Shown here one piece after another: positions 1 to 8,226 of a stretch of 20,000 nt of DNA. A program made the translations under genes and the position numbers. The stretch is from contig JAUCBJ010002898.1 in NCBI GenBank assembly GCA_032718475.1, positions 1-20,000 on the forward strand, given 5' to 3'. The notes beneath the pieces are model-generated. The model was not told the origin of the DNA. It did not search any database and saw only the letters and a list, made by a program, of their open reading frames with translations. Positions within the stretch are counted from its first letter, which is position 1; each line of letters opens with the position of its first letter. The stretch comes from Nemertoderma westbladi (lineage: Eukaryota; Xenacoelomorpha; Nemertodermatida; Nemertodermatidae).

Positions 1-1322
1 ACCTCCTACCAGCCCCCTCCAATGACACCAAACACCTCATCTCAAAGATGTATGTTTGATCCTTGTGGTGTTTACTAGGAGACCTACCCAAACCCAAATG
101 GTATACCAGGAGACGGGTAACCTATTAACCCGTGTTTATTATACCGAGATTAAAGATTAACGGACGGATATAAGATATAAACGACACGACAATGTCCGTG
201 TTCACTCATGCATATGGCTCGCCCCACAACAATAACTGCTATTATTAAGCCGGGACATATCCCAGGCGGCCTGGGGTTTGTGAGATAGAAGTAATTGCCA
301 GGCCATAATTTCCAATCCAATAATTTAACATAGGAATTATTGGAGATAAAGAAAACGTCTGTGAGTCTATCTAACGTTGCCTCTGCGTTCCATATTGATC
401 CTTATCCCATGTGTTTACACTGCCAGAACTCACAGACAACAACAACATGGACTTAAAGGACATGTATACCACATTAAAAATTAATGATTATTTAGAAGGA
501 ATCAACATTATCTCAGCACCAAAATATTATTGAACCCGGGATTATAATGGGTTTGTTGGTTATTCAATGTTTTGACACCGCACTTTGGATTATTAGCATA
601 TTATTGTGTTGTCTATTGAGCTAGAAAACGGTTGGCCAACACCCTGCCATGTGGGGGGTGCTCGTGTCCCTAATGGAGACATCCTGAGGACTACATCTGT
701 AACTACAGGATCTCCCTATTAAAGCGGACAGCAGACACACTGGCTAAGATTGACCTTTCATTGGCAGGAAGAGACATGTGAGTGAAAGACATTGGAATTT
801 AAGAAAAGGCAATAATATTATGTTAACACTCATTTGCGTTTATAACTACCACCCACAGAAGTAGTATTATTATAAAGATGTAATGGGTTTTACTAATTTG
901 GCATTATACTTGCAGTTACCATTAATAATTTCGATTAAAGGTGTGATATTTTATAAGCTCAAATGATTAAAAAAAATGGACGCCTATAAATGTTTCTCAT
1001 TGTTTGTCATCCGTTATAAGCTGTGCTATGATATGCAACGAGAGTAAGTTTACTAACCGAGTCTGTAAGTAGGTAACAACATTGTGTAGTTCTGATATTA
1101 TATTATTTGCTAACCGGTGTGAATGAAACAAAGCTACGTAGGTATATTATGGATCGATTAACCTACACCATATAACCCATTGGCGCCAAGTAGGGGCAGG
1201 TTAGATACATTTCTGAACACAAAACAGGATACTAATGTAGTTGTTAGCTTTGTGTTAAATATTTATGATTCTATATAAGCCGGTATTACTTTGTAGTTTA
1301 TCAATATTATACGGGGTTATAA
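1..1322. other. Upstream AT-rich DNA with no recognisable gene
   Basis: No ORF with protein-like composition or recognisable domain is visible on either strand. Two short perfect inverted repeats stand out. The first is CCCAGG-CGG-CCTGGG at 261-275. The second is a 9-bp stem, CCAATAATT (317-325) with AATTATTGG (335-343), separated by 9 bases. A weaker one is ACGGGT (113-118) with ACCCGT (128-133). A good donor-like GTGAGT lies at 778-783, so a non-coding 5' exon of the downstream kinase gene could end at 777, but nothing else supports that. Confidence 0.5.
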
Positions 1323-1372
1323 CCAATCCGACGTATTTCCGGTTCCGATGACACATCCCATCTTTCTATAAA
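1323..1372 (+). promoter_or_regulatory. Possible core promoter of the PKG gene
   Basis: A CCAAT motif lies at 1323-1327, an ETS-like TTCCGG at 1337-1342, and a good TATA box (CTATAAAT, with TATAAA at 1367-1372) just after. A start site 25-30 bases past the TATA box would fall near 1395-1400. That excludes the ATG at 1391 and makes the ATG at 1432 the first in the message. The motifs are seen; their function is inferred from spacing alone. Confidence 0.35.
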
Positions 1373-1390
1373 TTCGGGAGCGCAAACACC

Positions 1391-1468
1391 ATGGATCAAT
1401 ATTTACGCGTACCTACCTACCTGTCTATACTATGGGACTATCTCACAGCGGTCATCGTGTTCTGCTAA
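1391..1468 (+). other. Possible overlapping upstream ORF
   Basis: An ATG at 1391 in strong Kozak context (CACCATGG) opens a 25-codon frame that ends at TAA 1466-1468. It overlaps the PKG ATG at 1432 in another frame. If transcription starts upstream of 1391, it would reduce translation from 1432 and favour reinitiation at M34 (1531). If the TATA box at 1367 sets the start site, it is not in the message. Confidence 0.25.
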
Positions 1469-1864
1469 CTAAAAAAAATAGAATAATAAAAAGAGAAACT
1501 GAAAGTAAATCAACCGATAAGCAATCGAAGATGGTTGGCAAAGACGACCATCGACGTTGTACGAGTTACGAGGAGGGGATGGAGTTGAGGCGAAGGATAA
1601 ACTCCCTCAAGAAAGAGATTATCGATAAAGACATGACGATAGGGAAACTCGAGAGACAGGTCAGCCAGCTGACGTCTGTGCTCTCCCAGATGAGTACAGG
1701 TGACATTGAGGTTGGTGTGAATAAACTCGCCCTGTCTCCCAAGAAACGGAATGCCATCTGCGGGAAACGTTTGAGTCACAAAGAGGTTGCGGATGTGGAA
1801 TACCTACTGGCTCATTACTATAAGGATGAACAATCGAAACATCTTATAAGGAATGCTATAGAAG
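1432..1864 (+). CDS. PRKG1: PKG exon 1: N-terminal anchor, zipper and pseudosubstrate
   Basis: Encodes residues 1-144 plus one base. MGLSHSG fits the N-myristoylation pattern (Gly2, small residue at 6) and is followed by a basic stretch (RVLLTKKNRIIKR). A heptad zipper follows: I56, I63, I70, V77 and L84 in one register, and L52, L59, L73, L80 and M87 in the other, with K66 breaking the second. PKKRNAIC (103-110) matches the type I-beta autoinhibitory KRQAI pattern, with Ala at the phospho-acceptor position. The segment DEQSKHLIRNAI (132-143) matches the PKG stretch just before cGMP domain A. The donor is GAAG|GTAAGT at 1865. Confidence 0.9.
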
Positions 1865-4800
1865 GTAAGTTGGAAGAGTAAACAAATATTTACTCAAGAG
1901 CTCAATATTGAATTATTTTGGTGTTCGAGTGCAGAAAAAAGTGTGCGATTGCAAACCAGTGCGATTTAGTTAGGACCGCCGTACACTAGAGATGCAAGAT
2001 GCATAATAAATTCTTTGAAATTTACACATTAAAATAATCAAAGTAATATTAGTGTGTGTTGCCACCCAATGTTATACAGTATTACTGTACCTCAGTGTGA
2101 CTAGCATTTTTCCAAACTTGGTGCTGCACTTTCGGATGTTTCCATCAATTAGGGACAAAAGTGCATCAAATGTGCCAACGGACATGCGAGTATAATTCAT
2201 ATAAATTTTCCATAACGCCAGCCACAGGTCTCTTGAAATTTATTGGATGTATCCAATCTCTCGTGAAATGAGTTTAGTTTGTTCCCACAACATATATGCA
2301 GCAACAGTTGCAATAACTTCATCATCACTGTCATCCATTGAAAATTAAATTATATGTGGATGGTCAGGGAAAAAAATATAATTTGAATAAAATTCAAACG
2401 TAATAAATAAATAACATAAAAGCTATCAATATACAAAATAAAATACGATGCATCTAGTGTGCGGCGGCACAGCATTATTAAAAATGCAGCAGCAATGCAG
2501 CATGCCGATCCTAGTATATAGTAGTGCGGCGGGCCTTAGAGTCGGAAGATCCCGGAGTAAAAGTTGTCTATAAGAAATGTTTTTAGATTTAATTTTCCCA
2601 TAAAACATTCAAGCACATTAGATTACAATTCAGTCTGTTCGTATTATAAAATAGGTTACATGGGATCCTATAATTATAAAGCATCTTCACAATAATGGCG
2701 AGAAACAAGAGTAATCTTCCCACAACTTCTGAGAATTAAGAAAATTTGGATTTGAAATTAACTTTGATTATTAGGGAATTGATCCAGAAATATATTGTCT
2801 GTCTATCAATTCATATAAAACTTCGCAACTAAAGTGGAAAAATGAGGGATGGAGATAATCCTGTGTGGAGATGATAATTTCATTGATTGAGGTGACAATA
2901 AATTTATTGTCTGTAAACCCAAATGTTCCATCCTAGTAGTGGCGCGGTTGGTATCACTGATACTGATACAACCTCAAAAGAGACATTGATCAGGCCGAAC
3001 GCAAATCCATTAATTCGAGACGGTTGTGACACAAAATGTAACCCGTATACAACGATGCAAGATAAACACATAGACCCCGAGGTTAAGGAATACGTCTAGG
3101 GAGTGTCAACCTCAACAATAAATGCGATGCTCTACAAATATTAGAAAATTTACACACAAATATATTGTATTATTTTGTTATCTACAAATTTATGATGGTA
3201 TGTTTTAATTAAGCCTATTAACTACGATTTTACAATTTATTTGTAAAAATATTTTTCTAATATTAATTTATCTCGTTTAGATAACGATTTACTGCGGAAC
3301 TTAGAGGTGGATCAAGTCGAAGAAATAGTTGAATGTATGTTCGAGGTGAAGTTCGAAAGAGACGATATGGTGATAACGGAGGGTGTCTACGGAGACAGAT
3401 TGTTTGTATCGGATAGAGGGACACTGAGGGTAATTAAATCAGGTAAGTCGTCCGTTCTATTACAAAATATTGTACGTTGTATGCCCCGAATCAAGATCAA
3501 CGGATTAATTGGAAGAAAAAAAATCGCAAATGGGGAATTAGTTAACGTCGTAACTCTCTCTCTCTCTCTCTCGGAGTAAGTAATACGATCTAATCTTGTA
3601 ACTAATGCATCTATTAGGGGAAAGGGAATGAGGTAACTGATTGATATTGCATTTATTTATATATTAAATACGTAGAGATTCATTGCATTTATGGATCAAG
3701 TATCAAGTGAATACATCAGGGAGTTATTGTAGGATCATAGTATTAGCGTTCAAATGAGTTTTTAATTTATTTATAATCCCACAACAATTTTCCTGTTTTA
3801 CCTGGTTGTTGTAGAATCCCCTCCCCCTTTACAGTCCTACCATTTCAAACCCAGATCCACCCTACAATGTACAGACGACAGACTTAAAGCTGCTAGCCAT
3901 CAATAGTATAGCCGGTGGGATCAGTCTGTAATGCATCTATATTTCTAGAACAGTTCCCAGAACAGAACTACGACATAAGGCCAACCTTTCTTACTTTCAC
4001 CATCCTGCCCTCTTCATTCTTACAATTACAAAAGTATGGCATTCAAAGCGATCAAGATAGTTAGTGGGAAAGTCTATAAACCAAAAAATCAATTAACAAA
4101 TAATTAATTAATTAGTAATTTCCTAATTTCAGGGAGGGATCTGGGGGCGATCGGAGCTGGGGTTGTGTTCGGTGAGTTGGCCATCCTCTACAACTGTGAA
4201 CGGACCGCCAGTATCCAAGCGATGTCCCGGTCTACAGTCTGGGCCATCGACAGACAGGTCTTCCAGGCCATCATGATGAAAACCACGATGGCTCGTTACA
4301 GCCGGTACCGCGGCGTCCTCAACAAAGTCCCGATACTCGAGAAACTCGACGACGTTCTAATAAACAAGATAATCAGCAGTCTAGACGTGCGGAGCTACAA
4401 ACGCGGCGAATACATAGTGAGGCAAGGTGCGGTCGGGAACACATTCTACATAATCACGAAAGGATCCGTGATGGTCACGAAGGTGTCCGCGGACAAACCG
4501 CAACCTCACATTGTCCGGAATCTCGGACAGGGCGATTTCTTCGGGGAAAGGGCGTTGTTAGGCGAGGATAAAAGAACAGCGAACGTAATCGCAGACAGTG
4601 AGGATGTCGAGTGCATCATGATAGACCGGGAGACTTTCAATGAAGTTATCGGACCTCTCGACGAGATACGGAATAAAGAGTACGAGATTCCGATAGCGCA
4701 CACGACCCCGGTGAAGTCGTGCATACGAGCGCGGACGGAGGCGTTCCTAGATCTCCACCTTGCGGATTTGAAGTTCCTCACCACCCTGGGTGTTGGGGGT

Positions 4801-7666
4801 TTCGGTAGGGTGGAACTGGTACGCGATAGGACCAACCCCAGACAACACTACGCCCTCAAGTGTCTGAGTAAACAACATATCGTGAAGACTCACCAACAGG
4901 AACATCTCTATGCAGAGAAGAAAGTCATGTTGGAAATGAACTCACCTTTTATATGGCAGGCCTACAGGACTTACAAGGTAATAATATACTTATACAGTAA
5001 CTTATATGTTATACATGACCTAAATCGCTAAATGTAAATAGCGTTTGTTCAATAATAAGTTATTATTTAGCATTGAATTATAAAGAATCAGCAATTCAAC
5101 TTTCTATCCACGTCAAACTTTCGAGAGATCAACAACTGAGTATTTTCAATATAAAGGTTCAATGGATATGGAATACATTTACAACAGATTTATTTGTTTC
5201 GTTTAACGATTGTTAAATCAGCAGTACATTATATAATAAATAATGAGATGGGCGGAACTCCCATAACCCTCTATAACCGGGGAAACCAGAAAAAGGAAAT
5301 ACAACGTCGTTAATTGAATCCATTGTCCTCCCTAATTCGCATGATTGCATGTGGCCTCGGATCAACTATTTACCCCTTACGGTTTATACATTGAAAACCA
5401 TACTCATAAATTATAATTTGCTAATAACTTACTGCCTGCCGTACGCAGCTACAAGGGTAAAGTTTAGTATACAAGGAAGTGCACAACTAACTATTGTACA
5501 ATGGAACTTGTAAAATTACTATTTTTTCATTTTTTGTATATCGTATCTCTAGTGTACGGTCGCGGCGATTAATAAGTTATTATCAGCAGTTCTGAAATAA
5601 TTACATTTTATATTTGATGTGTTATTGTGAATCAATTATCAGATCAAATATTAGAAAATGCCAATTTGTATAAGTGGCGCGAATATCTTTGCTGGCATAC
5701 GTTTTTTCAAACGAAGGTATTTAATTTCGTTTTTCAATCAGTTAAAATGCAAATAATACAGTTGATATTTGAATGACATGTCGCGATGCTACTTTATTAT
5801 CCACTTGTGTTATTTCGCGCTTGGATGAAATAAAATTAACATTCCTGGCTCTATGTCTCTTTCTTTGCACGAATTCCCTCAAGGGTACAAGTAAATGTTA
5901 TACTGACTGTCAAACCTACTGGCCATGAAATTAGGACGAAATCAGAAGGACGAACCACATCACAAATCGAAATAAAATAGGCAGACGTCCTTCAAACAAC
6001 AGCCACCGCACACAACTCAACAGCGTACCAACATACTCGATAAATTAATAATATTTCTTGCATATTTATTATACCTAGAAAGACAAACGTAAGTCCATGT
6101 CCAAACATTTTAACCTCTTATTAAAAACCCTGCAGTCTGGCTTGAGTTTCCCAGATATGTCCTTCTTATTAATACTTTGTACGGAATATTAGTATCCCTG
6201 GGGATTTTTCTTTGAATATTTTGGTTTATCATTTGTAAAAAACGACTTCCGTTTTCTCCCACTCATCCGTATATTACGACTCAGCAACTTTGATCATACC
6301 TGCTGACTAATTAGCTGACTAATTAGCTGTATGCTGCCTGTTTCTTTAGCTTCAGCATTCAGCAATCCTTGGCCGATTTTGCCGCTAATTGCCCTGGTCC
6401 TTGTGCATTCATTAATTGTCATGGGAATTCAATTCATCAAAAATATTCTTACATATAGTTTCTTTATTTTTCCTGTGGAATTAGACTTGACAAATCTCAC
6501 AATAAATATCATTCGTTATGAAATTATTATTGAACGTGTTAATTTTTATGTCTGCAGGATAACAAATACGTATATATTCTGATGGAGTTGAGTAGTGGCG
6601 GCGAGGTTTGGTCGTTATTGCAAGAGCGTGGCACATATAACGCAGCCTACGCCCAATTCAACGCGGGATGCGTCACTTTGGGACTCCAATACCTCCACTC
6701 ACACGGTAAGTAACTCACGAGTGCATATTTATGTAAACCTCCCTCGCTGCGCTCGCTCGGTACATAAATACAATCGGTTCATAACGCTGAAGTCTCTGTA
6801 GGCAGGTTCTTGCCCAGGTCACCGCTGGTATCAATATATAAACCATTTGGCACTCAGATATAGGTCCAGCCAACAAAACAAACAATCTAATAATAAAATA
6901 AGGTGATAATTTTCACACAATAATGCATTAGATAGAATGTCTTCATCAGATACAACGATATTCGAGCAATGGGAAACGTTATTGATATGTTTGTCTTTCA
7001 GTTACAAAGATCATTGTGTGTTTCCTGAATGTCAGGCTGCATATGTTTTGTTTGTTTGTTGATTTATAATTTCCTTTTATTCAACACACAGGGATCATCT
7101 ACCGCGACTTAAAACCCGAGAATCTTCTCATCGACTCCCGGGGCTACATAAAACTCACGGATTTCGGATTCACTAAGCGATTGGCGCCGTCCCAGAAGAC
7201 CTGGACCTTCTGCGGCACTCCGGAATACGTCTGCCCGGAAATTATACTCAACACCGGACACAATTCCGCGGTGGACTTCTGGGCCCTGGGGATACTGATC
7301 TTCGAGCTGCTCACAGGGGGCCCCCCGTTCAGCGACGGGGACCCTATGAAGATTTACAACCAGATCCTCAGAGGTATTGACTTTGTAACCTTCCCGAAAA
7401 AGATAAGTCCGAGCGCCAAACTATTAATAAAGAGTTTGTGTAAAGTTGATCCGAGTAAACGTATGGGGCATCGGAAGGATGGAGTTAATGAGATTCGGAA
7501 ACACGCGTGGTTCGAAGGGTTCGATTGGGAGGGGTTGGAGAGATCGACCCTCCGACCTCCGTACGTACCGGCGATGAGAGATCCGACGACGCTGACGGGG
7601 TACGAGTACCGCAACGACACGGCAGAGCCGGAGGATGAGAAGTCGGGATGGGACGAGGACTTCTAG
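1432..7666 (+). CDS. PRKG1: cGMP-dependent protein kinase (PKG), five exons
   Basis: Joined exons 1432-1864, 3281-3442, 4133-4977, 6558-6705 and 7092-7666 total 2163 bases, exactly 720 codons plus TAG. Every junction is GT-AG and keeps frame (phases 1, 1, 0, 1). The product is a cytosolic or membrane-linked serine/threonine kinase activated by cGMP. Order of domains: zipper (about 50-87), pseudosubstrate KKRNAIC (104-110), cyclic-nucleotide domain A (about 145-255), domain B (about 260-380), kinase (about 410-670) and AGC C-tail ending GWDEDF. Human PKG I is 671-686 residues and PKG II 762, so this is full length. ATG 1432 is the first in-frame ATG after an upstream stop at 1369; M34 (1531) is an alternative start. 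The KRNAI pseudosubstrate resembles PKG I-beta, so the symbol is by type-I similarity. The possible myristoylation motif recalls type II, so subclass is uncertain. Confidence 0.95.
1973..2535 (-). mobile_element. Degenerate PIF/Harbinger DNA transposon in intron 1
   Basis: The left end GGACCGCCGTACACTAG (1973-1989) is an imperfect inverted match to the right end (2519-2535), which reads GGCCCGCCGCACTACTA on the minus strand. Both ends abut TTA: 1970-1972 on the left and 2536-2538 on the right, the 3-bp target duplication typical of PIF/Harbinger. A third TIR-like copy (CTAGTGTGCGGCGG) is subterminal at 2454-2467, which suggests rearrangement or nesting. Inside, the minus strand has remnants of a Harbinger nuclease. 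At 563 bp the element keeps only the start of its transposase gene, so it is a non-autonomous relic. Confidence 0.75.
2072..2338 (-). pseudogene. Harbinger nuclease fragment, broken
   Basis: The minus strand starts with ATG at 2338 and an acidic leader (MDDSDDEVIATV). That frame stops at 2240 after EIGYIQ. The next family-like stretch (IHPINFKRP, like the WVHPINR region of Harbinger nucleases) lies in a shifted frame. The first frame then resumes with TRMSVGTFDALLSLID, which matches the family's RMSVETFDELL motif, and VTLRY, before a stop at 2074-2072. The DDE catalytic core is absent. Frame changes, an internal stop and truncation show it is dead. Family assignment rests on these motifs plus the TTA duplication. 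Confidence 0.7.
3281..3442 (+). CDS. PRKG1: PKG exon 2: first half of cGMP-binding domain A
   Basis: Begins after the acceptor GTTTAG and restores Asp145 across the junction. Residues 145-198 read DNDLLRNLEVDQVEEIVECM and onward, colinear with the PKG stretch [20 protein letters not shown]. The beta-roll strands of domain A (EGVYGDRLFV, GTLRVIKSG) follow. The donor is TCAG|GTAAGT at 3443, phase 1. Confidence 0.93.
3443..4132 (+). other. PKG intron 2 (690 bp)
   Basis: Donor GTAAGT at 3443 and acceptor CTAATTTCAG ending at 4132. It contains a (CT)9 microsatellite at 3554-3571. Nothing else is recognisable. Confidence 0.9.
3554..3571 (+). repeat. (CT)9 microsatellite
   Basis: Nine uninterrupted CT dinucleotides inside PKG intron 2. 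Confidence 0.9.
4133..4977 (+). CDS. PRKG1: PKG exon 3: rest of cGMP domain A, domain B, kinase N-lobe start
   Basis: Encodes residues 199-480. The phosphate-binding cassette of domain A is GELAILYNCERTAS (212-225), with R222 and T223. That of domain B is GERALLGEDKRTA (336-348), with R346 and T347. The Arg contacts the cyclic phosphate, and the Thr is the PKG residue favouring cGMP, so both sites look competent. The kinase begins with the Gly-rich loop GVGGFGRV (418-425), ATP-binding K441 in YALK and the alphaC Glu E460. The exon ends in SPFIWQAYRTYK, where other PKGs have FIVRLYRTFK: W473 and A475 replace Val and Leu. The donor is TACAAG|GTAATA, phase 0. Confidence 0.95.
4978..6557 (+). other. 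PKG intron 3 (1580 bp)
   Basis: Bounded by GTAATA at 4978 and TCTGCAG ending at 6557. Three small structures are visible: a 13-bp direct repeat AATAAGTTATTAT at 5054-5066 and 5571-5583, a Harbinger-TIR-like half (CTCTAGTGTACGG) at 5548-5560, and a 12-bp tandem repeat at 6302-6329. No gene is supported; the 6331-6582 ORF is AT-rich noise running into exon 4 in the wrong frame. Confidence 0.85.
6302..6329 (+). repeat. 12-bp tandem repeat, 2.3 copies
   Basis: The unit GCTGACTAATTA occurs at 6302-6313 and 6314-6325, followed by GCTG. Confidence 0.9.
6558..6705 (+). CDS. PRKG1: PKG exon 4: kinase hinge and alphaD-alphaE region
   Basis: Encodes residues 481-529 plus one base of G530. DNKYVYILME includes the hinge with gatekeeper M489, followed by GGEVWSLLQERGTY and LQYLHSHG before the catalytic loop. 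The 50-residue segment aligns without gaps to DSKYLYMLMEACLGGELW...YLHSKG of PKG I. The exon starts after TCTGCAG and ends CACG|GTAAGT. Confidence 0.93.
6706..7091 (+). other. PKG intron 4 (386 bp)
   Basis: Donor GTAAGT at 6706 and acceptor AACACACAG ending at 7091. It carries a strong inverted repeat at 6726-6770, starting 20 bases after the donor. Confidence 0.92.
6726..6770. repeat. 10-bp perfect inverted repeat with GC-rich loop
   Basis: TATTTATGTA (6726-6735) and TACATAAATA (6761-6770) are exact reverse complements. Between them is a 25-base GC-rich spacer rich in CTCGCT/GCTCG. It could form a hairpin in the pre-mRNA close to the intron 4 donor. Confidence 0.85.
7092..7666 (+). CDS. PRKG1: PKG exon 5: catalytic loop, activation loop, C-lobe and C-tail
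   Basis: Encodes residues 530-720 and the TAG stop. The catalytic loop is YRDLKPEN (533-540, D535 catalytic), the metal-binding DFG is D553-G555, and the activation loop TWTFCGTPEYVCPE carries T568 at the usual phosphorylation site. The normally invariant APE is CPE (C577). The alphaF region DFWALGILIFELLTG, the PFSDGDPMKIYNQILRG segment and the WFEGFDWEGL region are all PKG-like. The C-tail ends GWDEDF, compared with GWDIDF in mammalian PKG I. The codons here are rich in G, C and CpG compared with the AT-rich introns. Confidence 0.96.
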
Positions 7667-7896
7667 AACATTCGGACTTCTCCTACATCTGGACATCAGC
7701 AATTCTCCAGGGATGCCAAACAGCGAGCGAACAGCTGTGCAATTCTTACCAAGTGAAACTATTATCTCGAGATATGGACTACCAATTATCTTCCCCATTA
7801 ATACAAAGTTTATTTATTTGTTTTGTGCTTCTTATACTTTGTAGTTGTTGCGTCGCATCCATTCTATGTGAACTTACGCGTTTCAATTCACCTATC

Positions 7897-8045
7897 ACGT
7901 TTGGCTACCCTAACGCGTTTGGGCTACCCTAACGCGTTTGGTTACCCTAACGTGTTTGGGCTACCCTAACGCGTTTGGGCTACCCTAACACGTTTGGGCT
8001 ACCCTAACGCGTTTGGTTACCCTAACGAATATTGGCTTCTCTAAC
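7897..8045 (+). repeat. 19-bp tandem repeat with hairpin-forming units
   Basis: Seven units with consensus GCGTTTGGGCTACCCTAAC start at 7897, 7915, 7934, 7952, 7971, 7990 and 8009. An eighth, degenerate unit follows (8027-8045). Units 1, 3 and 7 are 18 bp; units 3 and 7 have GGTTACCC where the others have GGGCTACCC. Each unit holds an inverted repeat, GTTTGGG and CCCTAAC, with one mismatch and a 3-base loop. CCCTAAC resembles a telomere repeat, but there is no head-to-tail telomeric array. Confidence 0.9.
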
Positions 8046-8137
8046 CAGTTACGATTTAATAACTGTTTACTAGTTTTCGGACGCTTACGCAGTTGGTTAG
8101 TTTTCCGAATATATAGAAATTTCATAAAAAAACAGAC

Positions 8138-8143
8138 ATTAAA
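8138..8143 (+). terminator. Candidate poly(A) signal ATTAAA
   Basis: ATTAAA is the common variant of AATAAA, about 470 bases after the PKG stop. I saw no canonical AATAAA between the stop and here. Confidence 0.3.
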
Positions 8144-8226
8144 TACCTGAATGACCTTTATGGAAAAACTTTATTCATAATTACTAATAAGAACTGAGGC
8201 TCGAAGCAGAGCAAATATAAAATACA

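Larger units (their letters stand above)
1865..3280 (+). other. PKG intron 1 (1416 bp)
   Basis: Bounded by GTAAGT at 1865 and the acceptor CTCGTTTAG ending at 3280. It contains the Harbinger remnant at 1973-2535. The remainder (2539-3280) is AT-rich, with no gene or repeat that I recognise. Confidence 0.9.
7667..8160 (+). other. PRKG1: Probable PKG 3' UTR
   Basis: DNA after the stop has no coding signal; ORFs here are continuations of shadow frames. A variant poly(A) signal ATTAAA lies at 8138-8143, so cleavage may fall near 8155-8165. Within the UTR is the hairpin-forming 19-bp tandem repeat at 7897-8045. The exact end is inferred. Confidence 0.45.

Noticed and set aside
1-1320. Possible coding exon upstream
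   Set aside because: Short frames with poor composition; the GTGAGT at 778 is not supported by an acceptor or an open frame.
1510-1779. Minus-strand ORFs opposite PKG exon 1
   Set aside because: The plus strand carries the zipper and pseudosubstrate; the minus frames have no family features.
2426-2608. Minus-strand 60-codon ORF in intron 1
   Set aside because: It spans the right end of the Harbinger relic and AT-rich flank, and is not the transposase frame.
4506-4835. Minus-strand 109-codon ORF opposite exon 3
   Set aside because: Antisense of the cGMP domain B and kinase coding sequence, with Ser/Arg-rich shadow composition.
6331-6801. Two plus-strand ORFs around exon 4
   Set aside because: Intronic AT-rich frames; the second reads exon 4 out of the PKG frame.
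7354-7932. Several ORFs overlapping or following PKG exon 5 on both strands
   Set aside because: They are shadows of a GC-rich coding exon and the UTR. The PKG frame explains the sequence.
7897-8045. Interstitial telomere
   Set aside because: CCCTAAC occurs once per 18-19-bp unit, not as a head-to-tail 6-bp array.
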